This document shows positions 40,838-51,100 of a DNA stretch of 64,000 nucleotides, in pieces. This stretch comes from an uncultured Gemmatimonadota bacterium (GTDB lineage Bacteria > Gemmatimonadota > Gemmatimonadetes > Gemmatimonadales > Gemmatimonadaceae), in the NCBI GenBank assembly GCA_902826615.1, contig CADEFN010000001.1, forward strand, positions 1-64,000, written 5' to 3'. Numbering within the stretch: position 1 is the stretch's first letter; the number at the start of each line of letters is the position of its first letter. The position numbers and the translations under genes were made by a program. Under the pieces are notes generated by a model. That model saw only the letters and a list, made by a program, of their open reading frames with translations. It searched no databases and was not told the DNA's origin.

Positions 40838-41725
40838 CTACTCGGCGATGTAGCGCCAAGGTCGCCCGACGCCATCGCGACGCCAGATGGTGAAGAAGGG
40901 GACGCGCGCCGCCGGAGGCCCTGGAATGTTGATGTACCCGATGCTCACCCCCAGGTCGCCGCTCCCAGCAACGATGACCTGGTCGGAGCCCCACGTGAGT
41001 GCGCTGGGACCGGGCGGGGCCCCCTCGCTCACCACCTCCGCGATGGCGTCGGCACCAATCACAAACCCCGAACGACCGGGCCCTCCCATGTTCATGGCAT
41101 CGGGGGTGCCATACTCCCGGAACGCCTCACGCAATCCCACCACCCCGGCCCGCGCCGAAAACGCACTTTCGGCCTCACGCACGCCACGGCCCGCCTCGCC
41201 GGCATCGGGGAAGGCGGCGCCCCAGAGCGTGGGAATGGAGGGGGCCATGCGTTCGAGGGATGCCGGAGCGCCTGGAGAAGCAGTTCGTCTGTAGACCCGC
41301 ACCTGCCACCCATCCGCTCCCTTCGTCCAATAGGCCAGGTACTTCATGCGGGTGGTAGCCGTGTCGCTGCGGACACTGAGGTAGCCAAAGGTGAACCCAT
41401 TGGTACCGTCGGCAGAGACGCCACCACGGACCGGCTCCCAGTAGGGCGTACCAACGGGTCCGCGTCGCATCAGCACCCGCGCCGAATCGCGCCCACGCAA
41501 ATGTGTGCGCCCTGTGTTGACGATGACATCCTGATCAAAGGCGGCCGCGATCTCCTCGGACGACCGACTCCGCTGCGCCGCGGCAGCAAAGCGGCGATCG
41601 GTGGCAAGGAGTTCTTCGACGGCGGCGGCGGCTGTGTCTCCACTCTGCTGCGGCGTACTGGCACACGACGAGAGGGTGCACGACAACGCACCGGCCAATG
41701 CCTTGAGGAGCCGAGAAGACGCCAT
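40838..41725 (-). CDS. Tandem DUF4440 (NTF2-like) lipoprotein
   Basis: The 295-residue protein has a signal peptide ending TLSSC (Cys21, lipobox-like). Two NTF2-like repeats follow: ELLATDRRFAAAAQRSRSSEEIAAAFDQDVIVNTGRTHLRGRDS at residues about 38-80 and ESAFSARAGVVGLREAFREYGTPDAMNMGG at 180-220, each ending in a YLAYWTKGADGWQVRVYRR or FFTIWRRDGVGRPWRYIAE type strand. The ligand is unknown. It is divergent from the SCO fusion gene. Confidence 0.75.
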   Translation of the reverse strand: MASSRLLKALAGALSCTLSSCASTPQQSGDTAAAAVEELLATDRRFAAAAQRSRSSEEIAAAFDQDVIVNTGRTHLRGRDSARVLMRRGPVGTPYWEPVRGGVSADGTNGFTFGYLSVRSDTATTRMKYLAYWTKGADGWQVRVYRRTASPGAPASLERMAPSIPTLWGAAFPDAGEAGRGVREAESAFSARAGVVGLREAFREYGTPDAMNMGGPGRSGFVIGADAIAEVVSEGAPPGPSALTWGSDQVIVAGSGDLGVSIGYINIPGPPAARVPFFTIWRRDGVGRPWRYIAE

Positions 41726-41906
41726 AACACCGTCACCACTGTGGAAGTGAGGGCAAGGTACAGAACGCGATCTCGGGGTGCGACATGCCAGTGATGGAGG
41801 GGGGATCGGCCCCCGTGTGCCGAATCCCTGCGTGACCGGTGGAAATCAGCGACTGAAGCGCTCCCGACGGCGGTTACCTTTCTGCGTATCTCCTGTGCTC
41901 CATTCC

Positions 41907-42983
41907 GTGCCCCGTCTCGTTCGTTTCGCCCTCCTGGTCGTCCTTGCCGCCTGTCGTGGCGAGCCCGCGCGTGATGCCGGGCTGTTCCGGGGCGTGTACG
42001 TCAGTCCGCCAGTGGAGAAACCCGACTTCACCTTCACGGACTTCAACGGGCAGCCGTTCAGCTTCCGTTTGGCGACCGAAGGAAAGGTGGCCCTGCTGTT
42101 CTTCGGCTATACCCACTGCCCTGATGTCTGTCCGTTGCACGCGGCCAACGTGTCGGCCGTGCTGCGACAGATGCCGTTCGACGAGGCGAGCAAGATCCAG
42201 TTTGTCTTTGTGACAACCGACCCCGAGCGCGACACACCGGAACGGCTCAAGCAGTGGCTGGGGGCCTTCGATCCACGGTTCATCGGGCTACGGGGATCGC
42301 CCGAGGAGCTGGCACGTGTACAGGCAGCCTTGCAGATCGCACCGGCCCGCAAGGAACTCCCGACGGGTGCCGACTCGGCGTCCTATCTGGTGGGGCATGC
42401 GGCGCAGGTGATTGCGTTCGGGCTCGACGGGAAAGCGCGCACTGAATACCCGATGGGCGTACGTCAGGACGATTGGGCGGCCGACCTTCCCCGGCTCGCG
42501 CGAGGCGAGGTGCCGACTGCACCACGCTCTCGGGACGGGCAACCCGCTGGCGAAGTGAACCTCGCGCCCGCGGCCACCGAGGTGACGGCGGCCGCCATCG
42601 AGATTCTCGCAGCGGTCATGGCTGCGCCTCCGACAGTCAGCGAGGGCGCGGTGTACCTGGTGGTCCGCAACAACTCTGCCCGCGCCGACACCCTCCTGTC
42701 GGTGTGGAGCCCCGAGGCCGAGGGGGCCATGATTCACTCGACGACCACGGGCGGCCGCATGCAGCAGATGGAAATGAAGTCGTCACTCCCGATTGGCGCG
42801 GGTGAAACACTCACCCTCGCCCCCGGTGCGACACATCTGATGCTGACGGGCTTGCGGCGACTTCCGGCGGCCGGCGAATCGTTTCCCTTGCGCCTGCGCT
42901 TTGCCCGTGCCGGAGAATTCATCGTGGCACCGATGGTCGTGCCGTACGCCGACGTGCAGGCGCAACTCGGCGCTGCCCGCTGA
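41907..42983 (+). CDS. SCO1-PCu(A)C fusion: copper chaperone for cytochrome oxidase
   Basis: The 358-residue protein starts with GTG 41907 and a signal/lipobox (LAAC, Cys15). Residues 30-190 are a SCO thioredoxin fold with copper ligands CPDVCP and, later, SYLVGHAAQVIAF. Residues about 220-358 are a PCu(A)C cupredoxin-like chaperone with MIHSTTTGGRMQQM and THLMLTGL, giving the His, Met, His-x-Met ligand set. The two normally separate partners in loading the CuA centre are joined in one chain. The CtaG-like gene follows at 25 bases. Confidence 0.85.
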   Translation: MPRLVRFALLVVLAACRGEPARDAGLFRGVYVSPPVEKPDFTFTDFNGQPFSFRLATEGKVALLFFGYTHCPDVCPLHAANVSAVLRQMPFDEASKIQFVFVTTDPERDTPERLKQWLGAFDPRFIGLRGSPEELARVQAALQIAPARKELPTGADSASYLVGHAAQVIAFGLDGKARTEYPMGVRQDDWAADLPRLARGEVPTAPRSRDGQPAGEVNLAPAATEVTAAAIEILAAVMAAPPTVSEGAVYLVVRNNSARADTLLSVWSPEAEGAMIHSTTTGGRMQQMEMKSSLPIGAGETLTLAPGATHLMLTGLRRLPAAGESFPLRLRFARAGEFIVAPMVVPYADVQAQLGAAR

Positions 42984-43007
42984 TGCGCCAACCAACCAAA
43001 TCCTGAA

Positions 43008-43805
43008 ATGCAGTTCTGGTGTTCTGCCACCGATACCGCCTGGTCCTGGGCGTGGAAACCCTTTCCCGGCGTCTGGATCTTCGTGATTCTGGTAGGATTG
43101 GCGGTCTCGCGTCTGGAACGCTCGGGGGCACGCGCTGCGGGGGTCACGCCGCGGCCCATGCACCCGCTGGCACTGCTCGGCGTGCTCACGCTCTGGCTCG
43201 CACTCGACTGGCCCATTGGTGCGTTAGGCGCCGGATACCTGGCCAGTATTCACATGCTGCAGTTCCTGCTCATCGCACTGGTGGCAGCCCCTGCCATCCT
43301 GGCGGGTCTCTCGCCACAGGCGCTGGGCGTGCTGACGCGGGGAAAGCCGGGCGTCGTGCTCGAACGGCTGACGAGGCCGGTGCTGGCACTGCTGATTTTC
43401 AATGGCGTCGTGTTGCTCACCCATCTGCCGCCCCTCGTGGACGGGCTCATGCGCACACAGCTCGGGTCGATGCTGATCGACTTGCTCTGGCTCGGCAGTG
43501 GCTTGCTCTTCTGGTTCCCCGTCATCGCGGCGTTGCCCGCACGACCCACCTTTGTGCCGCCACTGCGGATGCTGTATCTCGTGGTGGGGCTCATGTTCTC
43601 CCCCATCATGTTCGGTCTCGCGGGATTCATGGTGTATGCCCAGCGCCCGCTGTACGCGATCTATGAGCTGGCACCTCCATTTGCCGGCTGGACCGCGAAG
43701 ATGGACCACGAGGTTGCGGGAGTCATGATGTCCGTCATGGGTGCCACGGTCGCGTTCATCGGACTCTCGGTGATCTTCTTCCGTTGGAGCAAGACCGACG
43801 GGTAG
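43008..43805 (+). CDS. CtaG-like cytochrome c oxidase assembly membrane protein
   Basis: The 265-residue membrane protein has seven hydrophobic helices and the caa3-type CtaG pattern: LASIHMLQFLLIALVAAPAILAGLSP, TRPVLALLIFNGVVLLTHLPPLVDG, MLYLVVGLMFSPIMFGLAGFMVY. It is unrelated in fold to Cox11 despite the shared name. It probably assists copper insertion into cytochrome c oxidase, together with the SCO-PCu(A)C fusion just upstream. Confidence 0.8.
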   Translation: MQFWCSATDTAWSWAWKPFPGVWIFVILVGLAVSRLERSGARAAGVTPRPMHPLALLGVLTLWLALDWPIGALGAGYLASIHMLQFLLIALVAAPAILAGLSPQALGVLTRGKPGVVLERLTRPVLALLIFNGVVLLTHLPPLVDGLMRTQLGSMLIDLLWLGSGLLFWFPVIAALPARPTFVPPLRMLYLVVGLMFSPIMFGLAGFMVYAQRPLYAIYELAPPFAGWTAKMDHEVAGVMMSVMGATVAFIGLSVIFFRWSKTDG

Positions 43806-43819
43806 GTTTGCCGCACCTC

Positions 43820-46195
43820 ATGACCCGTCATTCCCTGCTCGCCGCCGCGGCACTCGGCGCCACAATCCTTTGCACGCCCACGCGCGGAGTGGCGCAGCAG
43901 CTTGTGTATCATGGGCGCAACCGCCAGGTGACCGCCGAACTGCCGCGCATGGACGAAGCGCCTGCCATCGATGGCGCCGTGACCGACTCCATCTGGTCGC
44001 GGGCAGCACTGCTCACCGGCTTTTCGGCGTATCTCCCGATCGACAACCGTCCAGCCGCCGACTCGACCGAAGTGTACGCGTACTACAACGCCTCGCATCT
44101 CTTCTTTGGCGTGCGGGCGTTCGAAACCCATGGGCCGGTGCATGCCACGCTGGCCGCGCGCGACCGGATCGACATGGACGACTACATCCAGATCGTCCTC
44201 GACACCTTCAATGACCGGCGACGCGCCTTCGTTTTCGGGGTGAACCCGTTAGGCGCACAGGCCGACGGCGTGCGCACCGAGGGCTTCAACCCGCCGCAGC
44301 CACGCGGCCAGACGTTTGGCGGGAACCCACCGGCCTTCATCGATCTCAGCCCCGACTTCGTCTTTGCGTCGGCAGGGCGACTCACCGACGCCGGCTACGA
44401 AGTCGAGGTGGCCATTCCCCTCAAGAGCATTCGTTTCCAGGGTTCAAACGAACAGACGTGGGCCCTGCAGGTGCTGCGATTCGTGCAGCACTCCGGTTAC
44501 CAGCAAACGTGGACACCAGCGCGGCGCGGCGCGGCCTCCTTCCTCGTGCAGTCGGGCACGGTCACCGGCATTCATGATCTGCGCCGAGACGCGGTGGCGG
44601 AATTCAACCCCGAGCTCACCGAATCGCTGAACGGAGCGCCCGACAACGATGAGTGGAAGTACCGCTCCACACCCAACCTGGGCGCCAATATCCGCTGGCG
44701 TATTCTGCCGAATCTCACGCTCAACGCCACGGCGCGGCCCGACTTTTCGCAGGTGGAGGCCGACGCCGCTCAGGTCCCGGGCGATACGAGGTTTGCCCTC
44801 TTCTTTCCCGAACGCCGGCCCTTTTTCATCGACGGCATCGAGCAGTTTGACGCGCCGAACAACCTGATTTATACGCGCCGTATCCTGCAGCCCGACGTGG
44901 CCACCAAACTCACGGGTCGCTTCGGTCGCACCAGCGTGGCCTATATGGGCGCGCTCGACGATCCGCTGGCCTCCGCCAGCGGAGAGGACCGGCCCCTGTT
45001 CAACATCTTCCGGTTGCGTCGCGACATCCTGCAGGCGAGCACCATGGGACTCACGCTGACCGATCGCACCGAACGCGACGGATTCAGCCGTGTGGCCATG
45101 GGTGACACCCGGATCATCTTCAAGCGGGCCTACACGTTTAACACATCACTCGGCGGGAGCGCGACGCGCCCGGTCACCGGGGGCGCCACGAAGACCGCGC
45201 CGCTCTGGGAGATTGGCACCAATCGAACCGGGCTGCGGTATGGATTCCGCTATGTGTTCAGCGGTATCGGGCCCGACTTCCAGGCCGCATCGGGCTTCGT
45301 GCCCCGCACCGACTTTGTGTCGGGCGCGGCATACAACCGGGTTTCGTGGTTTGGCAAACCGGGTGACCTCATCGAGAGTTTCCTCATCCGGCAAGGATTC
45401 GACTGGCTCTGGCTCTACGACCGCTTCTGGGATGGCAAGGCGGTGCAGGAAACCAAGGTCCAGTTCGAGAATGTCTTCAACATCCGTGGTGGATGGGTCC
45501 TGAGCGTCACCCCGGTGCGTGAGACCTTTCTCTTCGACAGTCGCACCTACGCTCGCTATCGACGGCTGGTGCCGAGCCCGAACGGCCCCGGAATCGACAC
45601 CCTGCCCTTTCGTGAGTCGCCGCGGACACCAACCGCGATCGTCCTGCTGCGGCTCAACACCCCACAGTACGAGCGCTGGACGGGGCGTTTCACCGGCTTT
45701 CTCGGCCGCGACATCGAGTTTTTCGAGACGAGTACCGCGCGCCGTATCGATCTGACCGGAGAGGTGGATCTCCGGCCCACCGACCAGATGCGCGTGAACG
45801 CCTCGTATCTGTATTCGCATTTCACCCGGTCGCGCGACGGGACAACCCTGTCCCGGGCCACGGTGCCGCGCGTGCGACTGGAGTACCAGATATCCCGCGC
45901 CCTCTTTCTGCGGTTTGTCGGACAGTACGACAGCCGCCTGCGCGATGCCTTGCGGGACCCGCGAGACGAGCAGCCCCTCGCCATCCTGAGCGGTTCCACC
46001 TATGTGCGGGCAGCGCGCACCACCACTCGCGACTTCCGCATGGACTGGCTCATCAACTTTGTGCCCAGTCCCGGCACCGTTGTGTTTGCCGGCTATGGCA
46101 GCTCACTCACCGAACCCGAGGCCTTCCGCTTCCGCGATCTGGAGCGGGTGCGCGACGGATTCTTTGTGAAGTTGTCGTATCTCTTCCGGCGCTAG
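43820..46195 (+). CDS. DUF5916 outer-membrane protein with CBM9-like domain
   Basis: The 791-residue protein has a signal peptide ending RGVAQQ (about residue 26). Residues 45-225 are a CBM9-like sandwich (IDGAVTDSIWSRAALLTGF, STEVYAYYNASHLFFGVRAFE, MDDYIQIVLDTFNDRRRAFVFGVNP) of the sort at the head of DUF5916. The rest is the DUF5916 region, with many alternating strands and an aromatic C-terminal strand ending SYLFRR, typical of a barrel. A role in surface binding or uptake of glycans is possible. It begins 14 bases after the CtaG gene. Confidence 0.8.
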   Translation: MTRHSLLAAAALGATILCTPTRGVAQQLVYHGRNRQVTAELPRMDEAPAIDGAVTDSIWSRAALLTGFSAYLPIDNRPAADSTEVYAYYNASHLFFGVRAFETHGPVHATLAARDRIDMDDYIQIVLDTFNDRRRAFVFGVNPLGAQADGVRTEGFNPPQPRGQTFGGNPPAFIDLSPDFVFASAGRLTDAGYEVEVAIPLKSIRFQGSNEQTWALQVLRFVQHSGYQQTWTPARRGAASFLVQSGTVTGIHDLRRDAVAEFNPELTESLNGAPDNDEWKYRSTPNLGANIRWRILPNLTLNATARPDFSQVEADAAQVPGDTRFALFFPERRPFFIDGIEQFDAPNNLIYTRRILQPDVATKLTGRFGRTSVAYMGALDDPLASASGEDRPLFNIFRLRRDILQASTMGLTLTDRTERDGFSRVAMGDTRIIFKRAYTFNTSLGGSATRPVTGGATKTAPLWEIGTNRTGLRYGFRYVFSGIGPDFQAASGFVPRTDFVSGAAYNRVSWFGKPGDLIESFLIRQGFDWLWLYDRFWDGKAVQETKVQFENVFNIRGGWVLSVTPVRETFLFDSRTYARYRRLVPSPNGPGIDTLPFRESPRTPTAIVLLRLNTPQYERWTGRFTGFLGRDIEFFETSTARRIDLTGEVDLRPTDQMRVNASYLYSHFTRSRDGTTLSRATVPRVRLEYQISRALFLRFVGQYDSRLRDALRDPRDEQPLAILSGSTYVRAARTTTRDFRMDWLINFVPSPGTVVFAGYGSSLTEPEAFRFRDLERVRDGFFVKLSYLFRR

Positions 46196-46196
46196 G

Positions 46197-47072
46197 CTAT
46201 TTCCGCCTCAGCCCTGCCACCATCTGTGCACCGAACTGACGGGCACGGCGCTCCCCACCTAACGACGCCTCGAACCCGCTGACCGCCGACCGCGCCAGCG
46301 TCTCGGCATCGGTGCCGTCAGACAGCCCGGCGCGCACACGCGACTGCACCGTCGCCAGCATCACGCGGTACTGCGCGAGATCGGCCTTGCGCGACACCGC
46401 CCCGTGCCCCGGTACGATGCGGGTGTTCTCGTCGATCTTGGTGAGCACCTCATCGATGGCACGGAGCATCCCATCCAGGGAGCCCCCCGACCACCAATCG
46501 ACAAATGGCGGTGCCCCCACCTCGAACACATCGCCGATGTGCAGAATGTTGTGGCGAGGCAGCCAGACAAAGGCGTCGCCATCGGTGTGCGCGGGATCCG
46601 GGTGTGTCACGACGACGGTGTCGCCACCGGAGATAATCTGGTACGTGCGGTCGAATTCGACGTCAGGCATGGCCGCCTGGGGCAGCGGGGTCCGGTGCCA
46701 CTGGAGCTCCGCGATGGTCGTGTCTTTCGACGCCTGACGTCTCACCCCGGTATGGGCCAGCACCCGTGCTCCGCGCTCTCTGAACCAGGCGTTTCCGCTG
46801 GTGTGATCTTCGTGAAAGTGGGTGTTGACCACCCACCGCACAGGCCGCGCACTCACTCGACGCAGCGCCGAATCGAGCGAGGCGACACGTTTGGTCGTTT
46901 GTGCATCAACGAGGACGAGCCCATCGCTGGTCTCGAGCGCCAGCACATTGCCGTTGGTAAATCCGGAAAACACCCAGACGCCCGGTTTAAGGATCTCGGT
47001 GTCGATCCGCATGGGAGGTTCCTGCGCCCCGGCGGGCAACGCAGAGCACAGCAGCCAGATGAGTTTTCGCAT
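46197..47072 (-). CDS. Metallo-beta-lactamase-fold hydrolase, exported
   Basis: The 291-residue protein begins with a short signal peptide (residues 1-17, MRKLIWLLCSALPAGAQ). Zinc-binding motifs are visible: VVNTHFHEDHTSGNAWF (HxHxDH), VTHPDPAHTDGDAFVWLP (metal His and bridging Asp) and IVPGHGAVS (last His). It could be a periplasmic MBL-fold hydrolase; a role as true beta-lactamase is not shown. The start at 47072 gives the signal peptide. Confidence 0.8.
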   Translation of the reverse strand: MRKLIWLLCSALPAGAQEPPMRIDTEILKPGVWVFSGFTNGNVLALETSDGLVLVDAQTTKRVASLDSALRRVSARPVRWVVNTHFHEDHTSGNAWFRERGARVLAHTGVRRQASKDTTIAELQWHRTPLPQAAMPDVEFDRTYQIISGGDTVVVTHPDPAHTDGDAFVWLPRHNILHIGDVFEVGAPPFVDWWSGGSLDGMLRAIDEVLTKIDENTRIVPGHGAVSRKADLAQYRVMLATVQSRVRAGLSDGTDAETLARSAVSGFEASLGGERRARQFGAQMVAGLRRK

Positions 47073-47173
47073 GCCGGAAAGTGTGTGGGCCAGGTCCCCC
47101 CACGAAGGGAACGGGGACCAACGGCACAATTCGGCGTGTGCCAGCCCGCGGGACGGTGACAAGGCGAGCCCGC

Positions 47174-47926
47174 TCAGCGAGCCGCGTTCACCACCAACTC
47201 GGCATAGTCGATACCGCGCGGGGTGCGGGAGCCGTGCCACGAGAGCAGTTCCCCGTCAACCAGCGCAAACCGCTCGCGCGACCACCCCAGGGCTGCTACC
47301 AGTTCCTCAATGTGCTTTTCGGCAAAGGGAAAGGGCTCACTCGACAGGCAGACGAGCCGCGGATCGGCGCTGGCGAGCGCGTCGAGCGTGACTTCTGGGT
47401 ATCGTTCCGAGTGTGCACCAAACACGTTGCGGCCACCAGCCATGCCTAACAACTCGGCGATGAAGGTGTCGTCGTTCACCGTCATCCAGGGGTCGCGCCA
47501 GATCAGATAGGCGAAGGTCACCGGGGGCCGTGCGCGGGCCGCGTCGCGTACCCGCGCCGCCCGCTGCTCGATATCAGCGGCAATCCCGGCGCCGGCTTTG
47601 GCGGACCCTAACGCGTCCGCGATCGACCGGACCATCGCCGCGGTGTCCGACGCCGTCCGCGGCATGGAGCTGTGCACACGAACGCCAGCCGCCATCAGCG
47701 CCTCGGCGTCTTCGCGCCGGTTTTCCTCCTCGTTCATCAGCACGAGGTCGGGGGCGAGTTCGAGGATACGGTCGAGTTTGGGGTTCTTCGTCCCGCCAAC
47801 TCGCTCGATAGCATCGACGGCTTCCGCCGGGTGGATGCAGAACCTGGTGCGACCCACAAGGTCGTGGCCGCGGCCCAGATCGAAAACCAGCTCAGTCAGC
47901 GAGGGGCAGAGGGAAATGAGACGCAT
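47174..47926 (-). CDS. BtuF-like periplasmic-binding-fold protein without signal peptide
   Basis: The 250-residue product has the TroA/BtuF helical-backbone binding-protein fold: RLISLCPSLTELVFDLGRGHDLVGRTRFCIHP, DRILELAPDLVLMNEEENRREDAEAL, TFAYLIWRDPWMTVNDDTFIAELL and AVGGRNVFGAHSERYPEV-like motifs. Such proteins bind cobalamin, haem or metal chelates. The chain begins MRLISLCPSL with no signal peptide, so it may be cytoplasmic, unlike BtuF. No transporter partner is nearby. Confidence 0.75.
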   Translation of the reverse strand: MRLISLCPSLTELVFDLGRGHDLVGRTRFCIHPAEAVDAIERVGGTKNPKLDRILELAPDLVLMNEEENRREDAEALMAAGVRVHSSMPRTASDTAAMVRSIADALGSAKAGAGIAADIEQRAARVRDAARARPPVTFAYLIWRDPWMTVNDDTFIAELLGMAGGRNVFGAHSERYPEVTLDALASADPRLVCLSSEPFPFAEKHIEELVAALGWSRERFALVDGELLSWHGSRTPRGIDYAELVVNAAR

Positions 47927-48133
47927 GGTCGAGCAGGAGACGCGCGCGGTGGGTGGGCTGGGTCGAACGCTTGCGAGGCCGGACTCCTTTTGCAAGGCGC
48001 CCGAAGGCGATGCCGCGGCCCCCGCTGGGCCTTCCGGCGCGACTTTCTTGAGCGGCGTCTAACCTCGTGGCGGACAACACCATCGGGCTCCCTGTCGGAG
48101 TGCAACGTTACCGCGTCTGAGTCGTCTGAAATC

Positions 48134-51100
48134 GTGACGCCGAACACCCCCGAAACCCGGCCTGGCATTCCGTCCGGTCAGCGCGCCCGGGCGTTCTACG
48201 AACAGGCCATGCAAGACCTGGATCAGGACGCTCCCGCCGCCGCGGTGGGGGCGCTGCTGCTCCAGATCGCGCGCACACACGCAGACAACGGCCATACCAC
48301 TGCGGCCAGCGACTGCCTGGAAGCCATTTTTGCCCTTCCGGCCAGTGCCGACACCCGCTTTGTGCTCAGCGAAGCGTGGGAAGTGCGCGGGCGCCTCGCC
48401 TGCCTCACGGGTGATCTCGATGCCGCGGCGGACGCCTTCCGGCAGCAGCAAGCCCTCGCCCGCGAGGCCGGAGGGGAATGGCTCGTCGCGTTAGGCGACG
48501 AACACCTCGCCACCCTCGACGTGGTGCGCAGTGCCTGGGACGACGCTATCGCCCGACTCGGTGCCGCGGCCAAGGGGTTCTCCGCTGCCAGCGACGAAGC
48601 CGGGGCCCTGCGGGTGCTGTTACAGCTGGCCACCCTCTGCGTGGACCTCAAGCGCTGGAACCTGGCCGAGCAGACGCTGGCCGACGCCGTTCCACGCGCC
48701 CACGCCGTCCACGACACACCGACCCTCGCCCGGCTCGAGCTGACCCGGGCCACCATGGCCATCGACCGCGCCAACATCGAGCGGGCACGGCTGGCCACGG
48801 AACGCGCCCTCGACCTTGCCCGTCGTGCGGGTGAACCTGGGCTGCTCGCGGATGCCGTGGCGATGTCGAGTATTGTCGCGCGCGAAGCCGGTGACCTGGC
48901 CCGGGCCCTCCAGCTCCTCGAAGACGCCGAACGCCAGGCGACATCGTTAGGCGATGAGATGCTTCTCGGCGAGCTGGCCTGCGGGCGAGTGGAGGTCCTC
49001 GCCCGTGAGGACCAGCATCGCCTCACGCTGACGGCGCTCAATCGGGCCTATCGCGCGCTCGCGCGTCTGCTCGGACAAACGGGATCGGTGGAACGCGCCC
49101 GTCGTCTGCGGCGGCTCGAGGCCACCTTCCTCGATGTCACGCGCCGCTGGGCCCAGCGCTTTGAAGGGGTCGACCCCGACACCAGCGGCCATGTCGAACG
49201 GGTCGCGGACCTGACCTGCGAAATCGCGCGACGCATGGGCGCCGATCCCTCCTCCCTCATCGGGTATCGCGTTGGCGCCTATCTGCACGATCTTGGCAAA
49301 CTCGCGATACCAGCTGCGATCCTCAACAAACGCGGACGTCTGACGGCCGACGAGTGGGCGGCAGTCAAGCGGCACCCCGTGGCGGGCGCTGAACTCCTGG
49401 CCGAGGCTGATTTTCCGTGGGAAGTGCGTCCGATTGTGGAATCGCACCACGAGTGCTGGGATGGGTCCGGCTATCCGCACGGGCGCGCGGGTGAGGAAAT
49501 CCCGATGGCCGCACGCATTTTCTGCGTGGCCGATGTGTACGACGCCCTCATCACCCGCCGGCCCTTCAAACACGCGCTGACCCGTGAAGACGCCGTGGAA
49601 GTGATGCGGCGCGATGTGGGCCGGCAGTTTGACCCGGCGGTGTTCCATGTCTTCGAGGACGTGATCCGCGAAGGGGTGCCGATTCCGGGGATCACGTCGG
49701 CGGCCACCGTACCAAACCCGGTACAGCAGGACGAACCCCTCGTCGACGATGCCCTCACCTCCGTCGCCACCTTCGCCTCGTGGACACGCCGTGCCTCCCG
49801 TCTTCTCGCCGAACGGCGGGCCGACGGTGGCGAGGCCTGCCTGCTCCTCCTCGACGTCGATGACTTTGACCGGGTGAACCGCACCTATGGCCGGCTGCAG
49901 GGCGACGATGTGCTCTGGGCGGTGGCCAAGGTGTTGCAACGTGGTGTGCGATCGCAGGACCTGGTGGGCCGGCGAGCCGGTGATGAGTTTGTGGTCTACC
50001 TTCCGGGAACATCGCTGGCTGCCGCAACGGAGATTGCGGAACGGCTGCGGGAAAGTGTGGCCGGACTGCGCTGCGCACGCCGGCACTCGGAGGACGAGAG
50101 CATTGCCGTGTCAGCGTGCCTGGCCATTGCCACGGCGCCCGACGACGGCGAAACACTCGAAGCGCTCCTCGCCACCGCTGATCGCTCGATCTTCAGGGCC
50201 AAGGGCGCGGGTCGCGATCAGGTGGCGGTGGCCGACCGTGGTGAACCGGCACGAGCCCATGCCGCCCTGGATTTCAGTGCCTTTGTCGGGCGCGAAGACG
50301 AACTGCGGCTGCTCACCGCCCAGCTCGACTTTGCTTCACGCGGTGAACCGCGGCTGGTCGGCATCACGGGGGAAGCCGGCGTTGGCAAGTCGGCACTCGT
50401 CAGGCAGCTGGAGCCCGAGGTACGGCTGCGTGCCGGGTGGATGGTCACCGGTGAGGCCACCGCCGACGGCATGGATGGTCCCCTCGCCCCCTGGGCCGGC
50501 GTGATTGCCCAGCTGGTCACGCTGGGTGGCACCGGTGAGCGGGTGTGGCCGGCGTTGTCGCAGTGGCTCCCCGGCAGCTTTGGCGACGTGGAGACGGAGG
50601 GCGCACCCCCAACCACTCGTCTGCAGGAAGAGATTGTCGCATTCGTCCGCCGTGCCGCGCGGGCACGCCCCGTGGTGGTGGTGATGGAGAACATGCATCA
50701 CGCCGCGGCGGCCAGCTGGGCCACCCTCGACGCCCTCCTGGCCGCGGTCGACGACGAACGCTTGCTGATGGTCTTCACCTCACGCCCCGAGGTACCGGCT
50801 GGCGCGGGCGAATGGCGACGACGGTTGCAGCAACATGCGCGTACCACCATGGTGCCGCTGCGCCGGTTTGCGCTTGAAGATGTGCGCCGCTGGATTCGCA
50901 CCGTCTTTCGCGACGCGGCACCCGGTGACGACGTCGCACGCTGGCTGCACGAGTTTGCTGAAGGCATTCCGCGTTTTGTGCTGCATTTGCTGCGCGCTGC
51001 CTGTGACGATGGCACGATCTGGTATGCCGGTACCCGCTGGGAATGGCAGGCACCCGACGCACGGGGTGCCTCCGCCGGCTTGAGCTGGGTGATGGAGCGC

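Noticed and set aside
46197-47072. Calling the MBL-fold protein a carbapenemase.
   Set aside because: Only the general zinc motifs are visible; many MBL-fold proteins in environmental bacteria have other substrates.
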